DNA of 22,138 nt from CAZIDL01 sp964537825 (GCA_964537825.1 CAZIDL010000042.1:1-22138); one strand, 5' to 3'. Positions 7,286-15,545 are shown, counted from the stretch's first letter. The notes: generated by a model from the letters alone, not told the origin. A program made the numbers and translations.

Positions 7286-8068
7286 TCAATCTTCGGGGAG
7301 CTCGCTTTTTCCTTCCAGGTAGCTGGTCAGTCCGATGAACTGTTCTATGGAGAGTTCTTCTGCCCTTTTGTCGAAAAAAGGAGCTCTCCGGGCCTCTTCA
7401 CCGATCGATCCTTTCAGCGCATTCCGAAGGGTTTTCCTTCGCTGTCCGAAAGCTTCTTTGACCACGCGGAAATAAAGGGCTTCGTTGCAGGGAAGGGTGG
7501 TTCGCTGATTCCTGACCAGGCGTAGTACGCTCGAACGCACTTTGGGAGGGGGCGAAAAGGAGCGGGGTTCGACGTGGAAGCATTTCTCAGCATCGAAAAA
7601 GGTTTGGACGAGCACCGATATCCGACCGTAGCTTTTACTGCCCGGAGCCGCACGTACGCGGTCGGCGAATTCCTTCTGGAACATCCCCACCAGTTTCCAC
7701 ACGCGGTCACGCTCCTCAGCGAGGCGGACGAGAAGGGGTGATGAGATGGAGTAGGGGAAATTGCCTGTAATGATGAGTTCCGGATAGCTGCTCAGATCAA
7801 GATCGAGGAAATCTGCCTCGATGATCCGTCCATGCAGGGTTGGGAAATGCTCTTGAAGTTCAGCTACGGCTTCCGGGTCGGTCTCGACCACCCGAAGCGC
7901 GACCCCTTCGAGCTGTAGCAATTCTTTGCTCAGGGCACCCGATCCGGGTCCGATCTCGAGGACTTCGGAATTACCGAGGGGAGGAAGTTCTGAAACGATC
8001 TTCCGGGCGATCCTCCGGTCTTTCAGGAAATGTTGGCCAAGCGCCTTTTTCTTACGGAATGCGGCCAT
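7286..8068 (-). CDS. rsmA: 16S rRNA dimethyladenosine transferase RsmA (KsgA)
   Basis: SAM-dependent methyltransferase that dimethylates two adjacent adenines in the 3'-terminal helix of 16S rRNA late in 30S assembly. The 260 residues are of normal length. Signatures are KKALGQHFLKD at the N-terminus (8-17), the SAM loop EIGPGSG (38-44), the acidic ETD after strand 2 (62-64), and the catalytic NFPY (103-106), the family's N-I/L/F-P-Y motif. It is last in the ileS operon, starting three bases after the DUF4286 gene. Its end lies four bases from the convergent flippase-like gene and no terminator hairpin is visible there. The conserved N-terminus supports the ATG at 8068. Confidence 0.96.
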   Translation of the reverse strand: MAAFRKKKALGQHFLKDRRIARKIVSELPPLGNSEVLEIGPGSGALSKELLQLEGVALRVVETDPEAVAELQEHFPTLHGRIIEADFLDLDLSSYPELIITGNFPYSISSPLLVRLAEERDRVWKLVGMFQKEFADRVRAAPGSKSYGRISVLVQTFFDAEKCFHVEPRSFSPPPKVRSSVLRLVRNQRTTLPCNEALYFRVVKEAFGQRRKTLRNALKGSIGEEARRAPFFDKRAEELSIEQFIGLTSYLEGKSELPED

Positions 8069-8071
8069 CCC

Positions 8072-8398
8072 TCACCCCTCCCCTTGGTCTGAGCTATCGA
8101 TCACGCGCATGAGGGTGCGGAAAGCTTTGAAATGCCCTTCGAACTTCTTCCGATGTTCCTCCTGAAGGGAGGGTGCATGGTGGACCTCGTATTCGTGAAA
8201 GGACTTTTCATCCGGTGCCAGATATTGGACCGCATAGGTATGGCCCCCTTCTTCTTCACCGCTGAGCACCTTGTTGAACTTGTATTCCACGAACTTTCCG
8301 GTGTTCATCACATCCGGGATGTGCGTTCCTTTCATCCATTCGACCCACTCCTCGTGGATGGTATCGTCGATATTGATGGTGACGTTGTAAAGGATCAT
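8072..8398 (-). CDS. DUF4286 family protein
   Basis: A 108-residue cytosolic protein beginning MILYNVTINID and containing WVEWMKGTHIPDVM, the pattern of the DUF4286 family, found widely in Bacteroidota and of unknown function. The fold is probably of the ferredoxin-like dimeric alpha/beta-barrel kind, judged from the short strand-helix pattern and the HIPDVM helix, but this is inference. Its ATG overlaps the lspA stop in an ATGA junction (8395-8398), and rsmA follows after three bases, so it is translationally coupled inside the ileS-rsmA operon. The C-terminal half is rich in His and Glu (HEYEVHHAP, then EEHRKKFEGHFKAF). Confidence 0.88.
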   Translation of the reverse strand: MILYNVTINIDDTIHEEWVEWMKGTHIPDVMNTGKFVEYKFNKVLSGEEEGGHTYAVQYLAPDEKSFHEYEVHHAPSLQEEHRKKFEGHFKAFRTLMRVIDSSDQGEG

Positions 8399-9069
8399 GA
8401 ATCCCTCGTCCCTTTTTCGTTCTCCAGTGAATGGTCTTCTTCAGGGGTACGGGTCCGTCCTTTGTCCCCAAGGTATTTGCGCTGGTGAAGGATGATCCAG
8501 GCGATACCGATCGTTATGGCCGAATCCGCGATATTGAAGACCGGGCGGAAGAAAAGGAACTCTTCACCCCCCCATATGGGGAACCAAGAAGGGAAATGAC
8601 CGCTGAAAAGCGGGAAATGGAGCATGTCCACGACCTTCCCTCCCATGAAACCAGCATACCCTCCGCCTTCGGGCAGAAAAGTGGCTGTTCCCTCTTCGAT
8701 AGGTCCTCGGGGACTTTTGCTGAATATCAGTCCGTAAAAGGCGCTATCGATGATATTCCCGATAGCTCCGGCTATGATCATGGAAAGGGAGGTAACGAAG
8801 CCTTTGTAAGCCCCTTTCAGAACGGCACGCCGGAGCATAATGACAAGGACGATCACTGCGACAATCCGGAAGATATTGAGGAGGAACTTCCCCGTTTCCC
8901 CACCGAACTCCATCCCGAAGGCCATTCCCGGGTTCTCGATAAAGTGAATGCGAAAGAGATCCCCTACAACGGAAAAGGACTCGTAGAGGGACATGTTCAG
9001 CTTGACCAGGAACTTACTGACCTGGTCGAGCAGCAGGACCGAAGCGATCGTAATAAAGGCACGTTTCAC
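8395..9069 (-). CDS. lspA: Lipoprotein signal peptidase (signal peptidase II)
   Basis: Inner-membrane aspartic protease that removes signal peptides from diacylglyceryl-modified prolipoproteins. Conserved parts are LLLDQVSKFLV in helix 1 (12-22), ENPGMAFGM (45-53), GNIIDSAFYG (104-113), KVVDML with one catalytic Asp at 148, and FNIADSAI with the other at 182. At 224 residues it is longer than the roughly 165-residue E. coli enzyme. The extra length is a Gly-rich, periplasm-facing insertion around 118-145, an aromatic stretch between the catalytic Asp residues (151-175) and a charged C-terminal tail after 200. It overlaps DUF4286 by four bases and follows the traR-like gene by 16. Its client in this window would include the TesA-like lipoprotein. 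Confidence 0.95.
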   Translation of the reverse strand: MKRAFITIASVLLLDQVSKFLVKLNMSLYESFSVVGDLFRIHFIENPGMAFGMEFGGETGKFLLNIFRIVAVIVLVIMLRRAVLKGAYKGFVTSLSMIIAGAIGNIIDSAFYGLIFSKSPRGPIEEGTATFLPEGGGYAGFMGGKVVDMLHFPLFSGHFPSWFPIWGGEEFLFFRPVFNIADSAITIGIAWIILHQRKYLGDKGRTRTPEEDHSLENEKGTRDS

Positions 9070-9085
9070 ATCCGGAAGAGTGGGG

Positions 9086-9472
9086 TCACTTCTGGTCCAT
9101 TTGTTCTTTAGCCTCGATGCTCAGGGTAGCATGAGGAACGAGTTTCAGCCGTTCTTTCTGGATCTTTTTTCCAGTGACGCGACAAATGCCATAGGTCTTG
9201 TTCTCGATGCGGATGAGGGCATCCTCCAAATGCTTGATGAACTTCTCCTGGCGTGAGGCCAATTGAGCGGTCTCTTCCCTTGAAAGGGTCTCTGAGCCGT
9301 CCTCGATCATTTTGAAAGTCGGAGATGTGTCGCTCGTTCCATGGTCCCCGCTATGGTCGAGGGAGCTCTTCAATTGTTCCAGATCCCGTCGGGCATCTGC
9401 AAGTTTCTTCTCGATTATCTCGCGGAATTCCTGAAGTTCTTCGTCGCTGTATCTTTCTCTTTCTTCAGCCAT
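9086..9472 (-). CDS. TraR/DksA family transcription factor-like protein with degenerate zinc site
   Basis: A 128-residue protein with an N-terminal coiled coil (about residues 10-90, acidic and Glu/Lys rich) and a C-terminal region matching the TraR/DksA zinc-finger fold: YGICRVTGKKI (94-104) and VPHATLSIEAK (112-122). DksA proteins bind in the RNA polymerase secondary channel and modulate initiation, often with ppGpp. Of the four zinc cysteines only Cys97 remains; the positions expected for the others are occupied by Thr, Ala and Ser-type residues. This form is, to my knowledge, usual in Bacteroidota. It sits between ileS (42 bases upstream) and lspA (16 bases downstream), the typical gene order in that phylum. 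Whether it acts on RNA polymerase is not shown by the sequence. Confidence 0.88.
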   Translation of the reverse strand: MAEERERYSDEELQEFREIIEKKLADARRDLEQLKSSLDHSGDHGTSDTSPTFKMIEDGSETLSREETAQLASRQEKFIKHLEDALIRIENKTYGICRVTGKKIQKERLKLVPHATLSIEAKEQMDQK

Positions 9473-9514
9473 GTTCCTGTTTTTGGATTGTGTTCCCTTA
9501 ACGGTAGAAAAGCC

Positions 9515-12500
9515 TCAGGGTTTCAACTGACCTTCGGCTTCTTTTCGCTGCAGGAAGATGTAAGTGCTCACTCCATCACCAAGGTCGACCGGTTCCCCCT
9601 TTTGGCCATTGCTTTCTATAGAAATGCTCTCAGCCAAGGTCTCCTGCTTGATCTGATCACCGAAATCCCGGATCACTTTGTTCAACAGATCGTGGGCTTG
9701 CATGTTGATACGGATCCGATCCGTCACCTCGAAACCCTGCTCCTTTCGAAGGTTCTGGACACGGTTAACGAGTTCGCGAGCGATCCCCTCTTCGCGCAGC
9801 TCTTCGTCGATCTGCAGGTCCAGGGCAACGGTCATGCTGCCTTCCGTGGCCATAGTCCAACCCGGGATCTCGTCGGTCGTGATCTCCACCTCATCGAGAG
9901 CGAGCTCTACTTCCGAGCCATCGTTCAAGTTCAGCTTCAGACTTCCTGTCCGCTCCAGTTCGGCGATCCGTTCCTGATCGAGCTCCTGGACCTTACCGGC
10001 CAAGGGCTTCATTTGTTTTCCAAGGCGCGGTCCTAGTTTTTTGTAATCAGGCTTGATGCGCTTTGTGAGGACGCCCGTCGTGTCCCTGAGGTACTCGATC
10101 TCCTTTACATTGAGCTCCGCTTTCACAAGTTCTTCCATATCCCGCAATTGGCGTTCGAACTTGTCGTCGAGGACGGGGATGATGAGCTTTCGCAAGGGCT
10201 GCCTTACCCGAACTCCCTCTTTTTTCCGCAGGCTCAACACCATGTGCACCACCTTCTTGGCCAAGGCCATCCGCTCTTCCAGGTCTTGGTCCACCTTTTC
10301 TTTCACTGGCTCATCGATGATGGATAGGTGGACGCTCTCGACCTGTTCCTTTCCGCTGACCCTGTTAAGATCCCGGAAAAGCCGGTCCGCATAAAAGGGT
10401 GCAACGGGAGCCATCAATTTGGCCACCGTGATCATGCAATCGTAGAGGGTCTGATATGCGGCGATCTTTTCGTTGCCGTATTCTCCTTTCCAGAACTTAC
10501 GGCGGCTCAGGCGTACGTACCAATTGCTGAGCTCTTCGATCGTGAAGTCCTGAACGGCCCTTGCTGCCTTGGTTGGCTCATAATCGGCATAGTAGCCGTC
10601 CACCTCCTCGATCAGGCTGTTGAGACGGGAAACGATCCAACGGTCCAATTCAGAACGTTCTTCCATTGGCACGAGGGCCTCCTTGTAAGTGAACCCGTCG
10701 ATATTGGCGTAAAGGGCGAAGAAGGAATAGGTGTTGAAGAGGGTGCCGAAGAACTTGCGCTGCACTTCCTGCACCCCATCCAGATCGAACTTCAGGTCGT
10801 CCCAGGGTTGGGCGTTCGTGATCATGTACCAACGCGTAGCATCCGCACTATAGTCTTTCAGGGTCTCGAAGGGGTCGATCACGTTCCCAAGCCGCTTCGA
10901 CATCTTCTGGCCATGCTTGTCAAGCACGAGCCCGTTCGAAACGACGTTCCGATAAGCTACGGAATCGAAGCAGGTGGTAGCGATGGTATGGAGCGTGAAG
11001 AACCAACCGCGGGTCTGGTCCACCCCTTCTGCGATGAAGTCAGCAGGATAATTCCGTTCGAAGACCTCTTCGTTCTCGAAGGGATAATGCCATTGCGCAT
11101 AGGGCATGGAGCCGGAATCGAACCAAACGTCAATAAGGTCCTTTTCCCGGTACATGGGGTTACCGCTTGGAGCGACCAGTACGATATCGTCCACGTAGGG
11201 CCGGTGAAGGTCGATCCCTTCATAATTCTCATCGGACATGTCCTCCGGCGTGAAGTCCTTCAGCGGATCCTCCTTCATCATCCCGGCATCCAATGCCTTT
11301 TTGACCTCTTCCTTCAATTCCTTGAGCGAGCCGATGCAGCGCTCCTCTTCACGGTCCTCCGTTCGCCATATCGGGATGGGGATCCCCCAGAAGCGGGAGC
11401 GGGAAAGGTTCCAGTCCTGCAGGTTCTCCAGCCAGTTCCCAAAGCGCTTGGTCCCGGTGGCTTCGGGTTTCCAGTTGATATCCTTGTTCTTTTCGATCAG
11501 GCGGTCCCGCACTTCGCTGGTCTTGATGAACCAAGAGTCCAGGGGATAATAGAGGACCGGTTTATCGGTCCGCCAACAGTGGGGATACGTGTGATGATGT
11601 TTTGCCACCCTGAAAGCTCTGTTCGACTTCTTCAGCTTGATGGCTATCTTGACGTCGACCGACTCGTGATCCTCCGACAGCTCTTCATCGTAATATACGT
11701 CTTTCACATATTCCCCTGCCATGTCCTCCACTTCCGGCGTGAATCGCCCCTTCTCATCCACCAGGGTCAAAGCGCCGATCTCCTTTTCGTAAGCGATCTG
11801 GAAGTCGTCCGCTCCGAAGCTCGGGGCTAGGTGGACGATCCCTGTTCCTTCCTCTGTCGTCACGAAATCTCCCGATATGACCTTGAAAGCATCGCCGGTT
11901 TCGGGTTGAGCATAGGGCAGGAGTTGTTCATAACGAAGCCCTTCGAGTTCATTCCCTTTGAACCGCTCGCCTCGTTCGAAGGGGATCTTCTTGTCACCGT
12001 AGCTATATTCCGCCAGAGCGAGTTCTTCGTTCTTCGGATCGAACCATTTTTCGAGGAGTTCTTCCGCCAGTATCACGGTGATGGGATCGCCGGTGTAGCG
12101 GTTAAAGGTCTTGACCTTCACGTAATCGATATCGGGGCCGACACCTAGGGCTGTGTTGGATGGGAGGGTCCAGGGTGTGGTGGTCCAGGCTATGAGAAAG
12201 AGGTCCCCGTGGGCATCCTGGAAAAACCGCTCGGAATCGGCGTTCCGCTCCACCTTGAATTGAGCAGTGACGGTGGTATCGGTGACCTCTTTGTAGCAGC
12301 CAGGTTGGTTGAGTTCATGGGAGCTAAGGCCGGTACCTGCTGCCGGTGAATAGGGTTGGATCGTATAGCCCTTGTAAAGGAGTCCCTTTTCATGGATATT
12401 CTTGAGAAGGTACCAGACGGACTCGATGTACTTGTTGTGATACGTGACGTAGGGGTTCTCCATATCGAGCCAGAAGCCGAGCTGACGGGTCAGCTCGTCC

Positions 12501-12895
12501 CAGACGCCGGTGTATTTCATCACGTTCTCCCGGCACTTCCGGTTGTACTCCTCGATGGAAATGCTCTTTCCGATGTCCTCCTTGGAGATACCGAGTTCCT
12601 TTTCCACGCTCAATTCGACAGGCAAGCCGTGGGTATCCCAGCCTGCTTTTCGCTCTACGCGATAGCCTTTGAGCGTCTTGTAGCGGCAGAAAAGGTCTTT
12701 GATGGCCCGCGCTAGAACGTGATGAATGCCGGGGAGACCGTTGGCAGAGGGAGGTCCTTCGTAAAAAACGAACGGCCTATTCTTGGGCCGTTCCTCGATG
12801 CTTTTCTGAAAGGTTCCTTCCTTTTCCCACGTATCGAGGATCTCTTGATGGATAGAAGGAAGATCCAGCTTATCGTACTCGGGGTAGCGTTTCAT
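9515..12895 (-). CDS. ileS: Isoleucyl-tRNA synthetase, type 2 (GxHH signature)
   Basis: Charges tRNA-Ile in the cytosol and edits Val-tRNA-Ile. The 1126 residues contain the split Rossmann catalytic domain, the CP1 editing domain with WTTTPWTLPSN (237-247) and GTGIVHLAP, the KMSKR loop at 664-668, a helical anticodon-binding domain and a long C-terminal extension. KMSKR, the great length and the absence of the C-terminal Cys cluster of bacterial type 1 enzymes place it in the IleRS2 group, which is naturally mupirocin resistant. The class I HxGH signature reads Gly56-Ile-His58-His59, with positions one and three swapped. It is the first gene of a minus-strand operon and starts just downstream of the terminator of the preceding transcription unit. 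Confidence 0.97.
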   Translation of the reverse strand: MKRYPEYDKLDLPSIHQEILDTWEKEGTFQKSIEERPKNRPFVFYEGPPSANGLPGIHHVLARAIKDLFCRYKTLKGYRVERKAGWDTHGLPVELSVEKELGISKEDIGKSISIEEYNRKCRENVMKYTGVWDELTRQLGFWLDMENPYVTYHNKYIESVWYLLKNIHEKGLLYKGYTIQPYSPAAGTGLSSHELNQPGCYKEVTDTTVTAQFKVERNADSERFFQDAHGDLFLIAWTTTPWTLPSNTALGVGPDIDYVKVKTFNRYTGDPITVILAEELLEKWFDPKNEELALAEYSYGDKKIPFERGERFKGNELEGLRYEQLLPYAQPETGDAFKVISGDFVTTEEGTGIVHLAPSFGADDFQIAYEKEIGALTLVDEKGRFTPEVEDMAGEYVKDVYYDEELSEDHESVDVKIAIKLKKSNRAFRVAKHHHTYPHCWRTDKPVLYYPLDSWFIKTSEVRDRLIEKNKDINWKPEATGTKRFGNWLENLQDWNLSRSRFWGIPIPIWRTEDREEERCIGSLKELKEEVKKALDAGMMKEDPLKDFTPEDMSDENYEGIDLHRPYVDDIVLVAPSGNPMYREKDLIDVWFDSGSMPYAQWHYPFENEEVFERNYPADFIAEGVDQTRGWFFTLHTIATTCFDSVAYRNVVSNGLVLDKHGQKMSKRLGNVIDPFETLKDYSADATRWYMITNAQPWDDLKFDLDGVQEVQRKFFGTLFNTYSFFALYANIDGFTYKEALVPMEERSELDRWIVSRLNSLIEEVDGYYADYEPTKAARAVQDFTIEELSNWYVRLSRRKFWKGEYGNEKIAAYQTLYDCMITVAKLMAPVAPFYADRLFRDLNRVSGKEQVESVHLSIIDEPVKEKVDQDLEERMALAKKVVHMVLSLRKKEGVRVRQPLRKLIIPVLDDKFERQLRDMEELVKAELNVKEIEYLRDTTGVLTKRIKPDYKKLGPRLGKQMKPLAGKVQELDQERIAELERTGSLKLNLNDGSEVELALDEVEITTDEIPGWTMATEGSMTVALDLQIDEELREEGIARELVNRVQNLRKEQGFEVTDRIRINMQAHDLLNKVIRDFGDQIKQETLAESISIESNGQKGEPVDLGDGVSTYIFLQRKEAEGQLKP

Positions 12896-12928
12896 TACTC
12901 ACTGAGTCCGGCCTAGTTCGGACGCGCG

Positions 12929-12936
12929 AAAATATA
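12929..12936 (-). promoter_or_regulatory. Possible ileS -7 box overlapping a terminator T-tract
   Basis: On the minus strand TATATTTT is one mismatch from TAnnTTTG and ends 33 bases before the ileS ATG. It is embedded in the T-rich tail that follows the terminator hairpin at 12941-12970. If used, its -33 region would fall inside that hairpin. This is a weak call. Confidence 0.28.
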
Positions 12937-12940
12937 AAAA

Positions 12941-12970
12941 AGAAGGCAGCCCGAACCCGGGCTGCCTTCT
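12941..12970 (-). terminator. Intrinsic terminator of the secreted choice-of-anchor-L gene
   Basis: A perfect 13-base-pair inverted repeat (AGAAGGCAGCCCG ... CGGGCTGCCTTCT) closes a 4-base loop. Read on the minus strand it is followed at once by TTTTTTATATTTT, the layout of a Rho-independent terminator. It begins 24 bases after the stop codon of the gene ending at 12995. On the plus strand the hairpin is followed by CAAAGCGG, not T residues, so it works in one direction only. It is the only clear hairpin terminator I found in the window. Confidence 0.9.
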
Positions 12971-12994
12971 CAAAGCGGACGATATAGACCGCTG

Positions 12995-15448
12995 TCAGCG
13001 AAGAAGGTTGACGTGCCCTTTGATGGTCTTGACCTCACCGTTCTCTCCGCGAACGGTGAACTTATAGATATAGACCCCTGCAGGTGCTGGCTCTCCATCG
13101 ATGGTGCCATCCCATCCGCCTTCGATCTCTTGGGTCTGATAGACCAACTTGCCCCATCGGTTGAAGATCTGCATGTGGTAGGATGCGATGCCTACTCCCT
13201 TTCCACGGAACACGTCGTTGACACCGTTTCCATCAGGCGTAAAGGCGTTGGGTACATAAAGGTTGAAGGGCGGGTTTATCCTGATCCGCTCTTTGGCAGT
13301 GTCTTCACAACCGATGCCGTCCATAACGGCCAGCATCACCTCATAAGTCCCTGGTTCGGGATAAGAGAGCACCGTATCCCTTGCTCTCGAACTGTAGTTT
13401 TCGAACCCGAAGTTCCAGAAGTATCGATCGGCGTTCTTGGAGCGGCTTATGAAACGGATCGGTGATCCGGTCTCCTGAGTCTTGCTTTTGTAGGTGAAAG
13501 CAGCGCTCGGTGTGCTGAGCTCCACCTTCATGGAATCCATGGCCGTAACGCCACAGGAATCTTCCGCAGTGACCGAATAAGTTGTGCTCGAGTGGGTGCC
13601 CGTGATGGAATCGCTCATGTACCAAGTATTCGCGCCCTTATGGTCGCCCGGGCTCCATTCGAAGTCGATCGCCCCGGTGCCCCCACTGTAGGAGCGCACG
13701 AGGAGATTGCCTTGTGAACCGGCGCAGATAGTGGTGTCACGGCCTGCCTCGATCTCCAGCGGCATGAAGCCTTTGGTCACTTTCACCGTTCCCACTGCTG
13801 TATCGTTCAAGCAGGTGTCCACCGCGGTAACCCTGTAAGTGGTCGTTTCAGAAGGGTTCAACATGTAGCTCGAATCCGTTCCCAAACTATCCCAGGTAAA
13901 AGTGCTGTTGCCGGAACCACCACTGATGGAATCGATCCCTACGGGGACGGTCTGATCCGGACATACGAAGCTCGTATCATTGTAGGGATGCACTTGGAGG
14001 GGGGGATAGGCGGGAATGGATACAGTAATGCTGTCCGTGGGTTTATTGGCGGCACAAGTGTCGGATACCGAGACGACATAAGTGGTGGTGACGTTCGGTG
14101 CGATCATCCCTGTGGAATCGCCATTCGGGATCCCTTGGGACCAGCTCCATTGATATTCTCCATAACCTCCTTTCGCGCTTGCATGGATCGAAATAGAATC
14201 CGTGCAGGCACCGATGCTCGTATCCGCACTTGTGTTCAACTGAACAGTGTCCGGATCCTCGATGAAAAAATCGGTGGTAGCGGTGTCCCAATTCCCACAA
14301 GCGGAGGGATCGGGATAAATAATGTCGATCGTCCCTTTCTCTTTTCCTTCCAAGACCCCGTCATCAAAAGCATTGACTTGAAGGGTGACCGTATCCTGTC
14401 CGGGAGCGAATATCAAAGAATCCGGCAGGTTATTGTAATCGGAACCTTCCGTAGCTGTCCCGCTCGTCTTGACGAAAATGGTATCGCCCGTCGTATCGCT
14501 TCCTTCGCTTATCACATCGAGATCGAATTCGCCACAGCCTTCCCATAGGGTCGAATCGTTCTGACCGATATTGACCTCCTGATCCACCTTAAAGGCATTG
14601 CTTGTAAGACTCCCTCCTTCCAGGAAGACCCAAGAATCCCATCCTTGATCGTTGCCATCCCCTATCGCTAGTTTGAGGTGATAGGTGGAATCGCAAAAAA
14701 CCCCTTTGCTGGCTGTCAAAGGAACGGTCTGTCCATCGGGCTGAATGTATGCCGAGTCCGTATCATAGGGGGAAGTAGAGCCATCTCCGTTGTCGACATA
14801 ATAGGTCGGATTATTGGATGGATTCACGTCGCTGATCGTTACCGGAGAGTTGGTGCCGGGTATTAAAGCGATGTTCTCGGCATTGTTCTGATAAGAGCCA
14901 TTGATGCCCGGCCCACTGATGAAAAAGCCGAACACATCATTGAAACCGCTGCTGGTATCCTGTGGCGGGGAAAATTCCGGATGTTCGTCCGACCCGAATA
15001 TGAAGTTGAAGTCGATCGTGTCCCCTTGCGGAACGAAATCGAACTCGATGATCGCCACGTCGTTGATATCGTTCGTATTGGGATTGGTCGATGCGGCAAC
15101 GCTCATAAGATCAGGGTCGACCCAAGTGTTCCCAAGGGAAGTGCTCATGCTCCCGTCGTTATTGGGGCCCACTGCATCAGGGCATTCTCCGGTGCTCATG
15201 ACCACTCCTTCGCCAAAAGGTATATTGGCGTTCTTGCCATCGAAGCGCCCTATCTGAATGGAATCTCCCGTGAACTGGACGTTGCTTATCTGAACCCCAT
15301 TCCCGACCAAAACATTTTGGACGAGTTGCTGGGCAGTAGGGTTGTTGTTCACCACCAACTGGCCTTCCACACCTCCTGGGATTAGGAGGTATAGCAAGAG
15401 AAAGAGGACGGTGATCCCTTCCTGATTCCTATTTGTCACAACTTGCAT
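12995..15448 (-). CDS. Secreted choice-of-anchor-L protein with type IX (type B) sorting domain
   Basis: From Met at 15448 the protein has 817 residues: signal peptide (1-29, hydrophobic core VLFLLLYLLI); choice-of-anchor-L domain (about 30-290, opening LVVNNNPTAQQLVQNVL); a Calx-beta-like region (about 300-400, with SGTATEGSDY); three Ig/SprB-like repeats at about 400-480, 481-560 and 562-647, each ending in TTTYxVxxxDxC-type strands; a PKD-like domain (about 648-725); and a C-terminal CHU_C domain (728-817) with YVPNAFTPDGNGVND and FNRWGKLVY. CHU_C directs export through the type IX system and surface attachment, so this is probably a surface adhesin. I prefer 15448 over the in-frame ATG at 15538 because a -7 box lies between them, the signal peptide starts there, and AGGAGGGGAG precedes it. 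It has its own terminator. Confidence 0.92.
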   Translation of the reverse strand: MQVVTNRNQEGITVLFLLLYLLIPGGVEGQLVVNNNPTAQQLVQNVLVGNGVQISNVQFTGDSIQIGRFDGKNANIPFGEGVVMSTGECPDAVGPNNDGSMSTSLGNTWVDPDLMSVAASTNPNTNDINDVAIIEFDFVPQGDTIDFNFIFGSDEHPEFSPPQDTSSGFNDVFGFFISGPGINGSYQNNAENIALIPGTNSPVTISDVNPSNNPTYYVDNGDGSTSPYDTDSAYIQPDGQTVPLTASKGVFCDSTYHLKLAIGDGNDQGWDSWVFLEGGSLTSNAFKVDQEVNIGQNDSTLWEGCGEFDLDVISEGSDTTGDTIFVKTSGTATEGSDYNNLPDSLIFAPGQDTVTLQVNAFDDGVLEGKEKGTIDIIYPDPSACGNWDTATTDFFIEDPDTVQLNTSADTSIGACTDSISIHASAKGGYGEYQWSWSQGIPNGDSTGMIAPNVTTTYVVSVSDTCAANKPTDSITVSIPAYPPLQVHPYNDTSFVCPDQTVPVGIDSISGGSGNSTFTWDSLGTDSSYMLNPSETTTYRVTAVDTCLNDTAVGTVKVTKGFMPLEIEAGRDTTICAGSQGNLLVRSYSGGTGAIDFEWSPGDHKGANTWYMSDSITGTHSSTTYSVTAEDSCGVTAMDSMKVELSTPSAAFTYKSKTQETGSPIRFISRSKNADRYFWNFGFENYSSRARDTVLSYPEPGTYEVMLAVMDGIGCEDTAKERIRINPPFNLYVPNAFTPDGNGVNDVFRGKGVGIASYHMQIFNRWGKLVYQTQEIEGGWDGTIDGEPAPAGVYIYKFTVRGENGEVKTIKGHVNLLR

Positions 15449-15465
15449 AAAATTCTCCCCTCCTT
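15449..15465 (-). promoter_or_regulatory. Shine-Dalgarno-like sequence deciding the start at 15448
   Basis: On the minus strand AAAGGAGGGGAGAATTTT runs directly into the ATG at 15448. A purine-rich AGGAGG is unusual in Bacteroidota, where strong Shine-Dalgarno sequences are rare, and it supports this Met over the one 30 codons upstream. Confidence 0.55.
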
Positions 15466-15513
15466 TGTTCCTCAGCTTCTCACCCATAAGGGCAATGGCA
15501 CTTAAGGCCCTAT

Positions 15514-15521
15514 CAAAGATA
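15514..15521 (-). promoter_or_regulatory. Candidate -7 box for the secreted choice-of-anchor-L gene
   Basis: The minus strand reads TATCTTTG, an exact TAnnTTTG match, about 65 bases before the preferred start codon and 25 bases past the stop of the upstream permease gene. No clear TTG -33 element is present. The box makes the gene a separate transcription unit from psd-ybbP. Confidence 0.5.
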
Positions 15522-15545
15522 ACGGGATCTCTCGTCATTGGTTGC

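Noticed and set aside
8431..9111. A 226-codon open frame on the plus strand opposite lspA
   Set aside because: lspA has all its catalytic motifs in the other frame; the antisense translation is highly charged and resembles nothing.
10328..11830. A 500-codon open frame on the plus strand, antisense to ileS
   Set aside because: It lies entirely within a clear ileS gene, has no recognisable domain or family signature, and long antisense frames are expected at this base composition.
12941..12970. The 13-bp palindrome as a recombination or attachment site
   Set aside because: The position after a stop codon and the T-tract on one side make an intrinsic terminator the simpler explanation; no integrase or direct repeat is present.
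15449..15538. N-terminal extension of 30 residues on the choice-of-anchor-L protein from ATG 15538
   Set aside because: A -7 box (15514-15521) lies inside it, the signal peptide begins at Met 15448, and a Shine-Dalgarno-like sequence precedes that Met.
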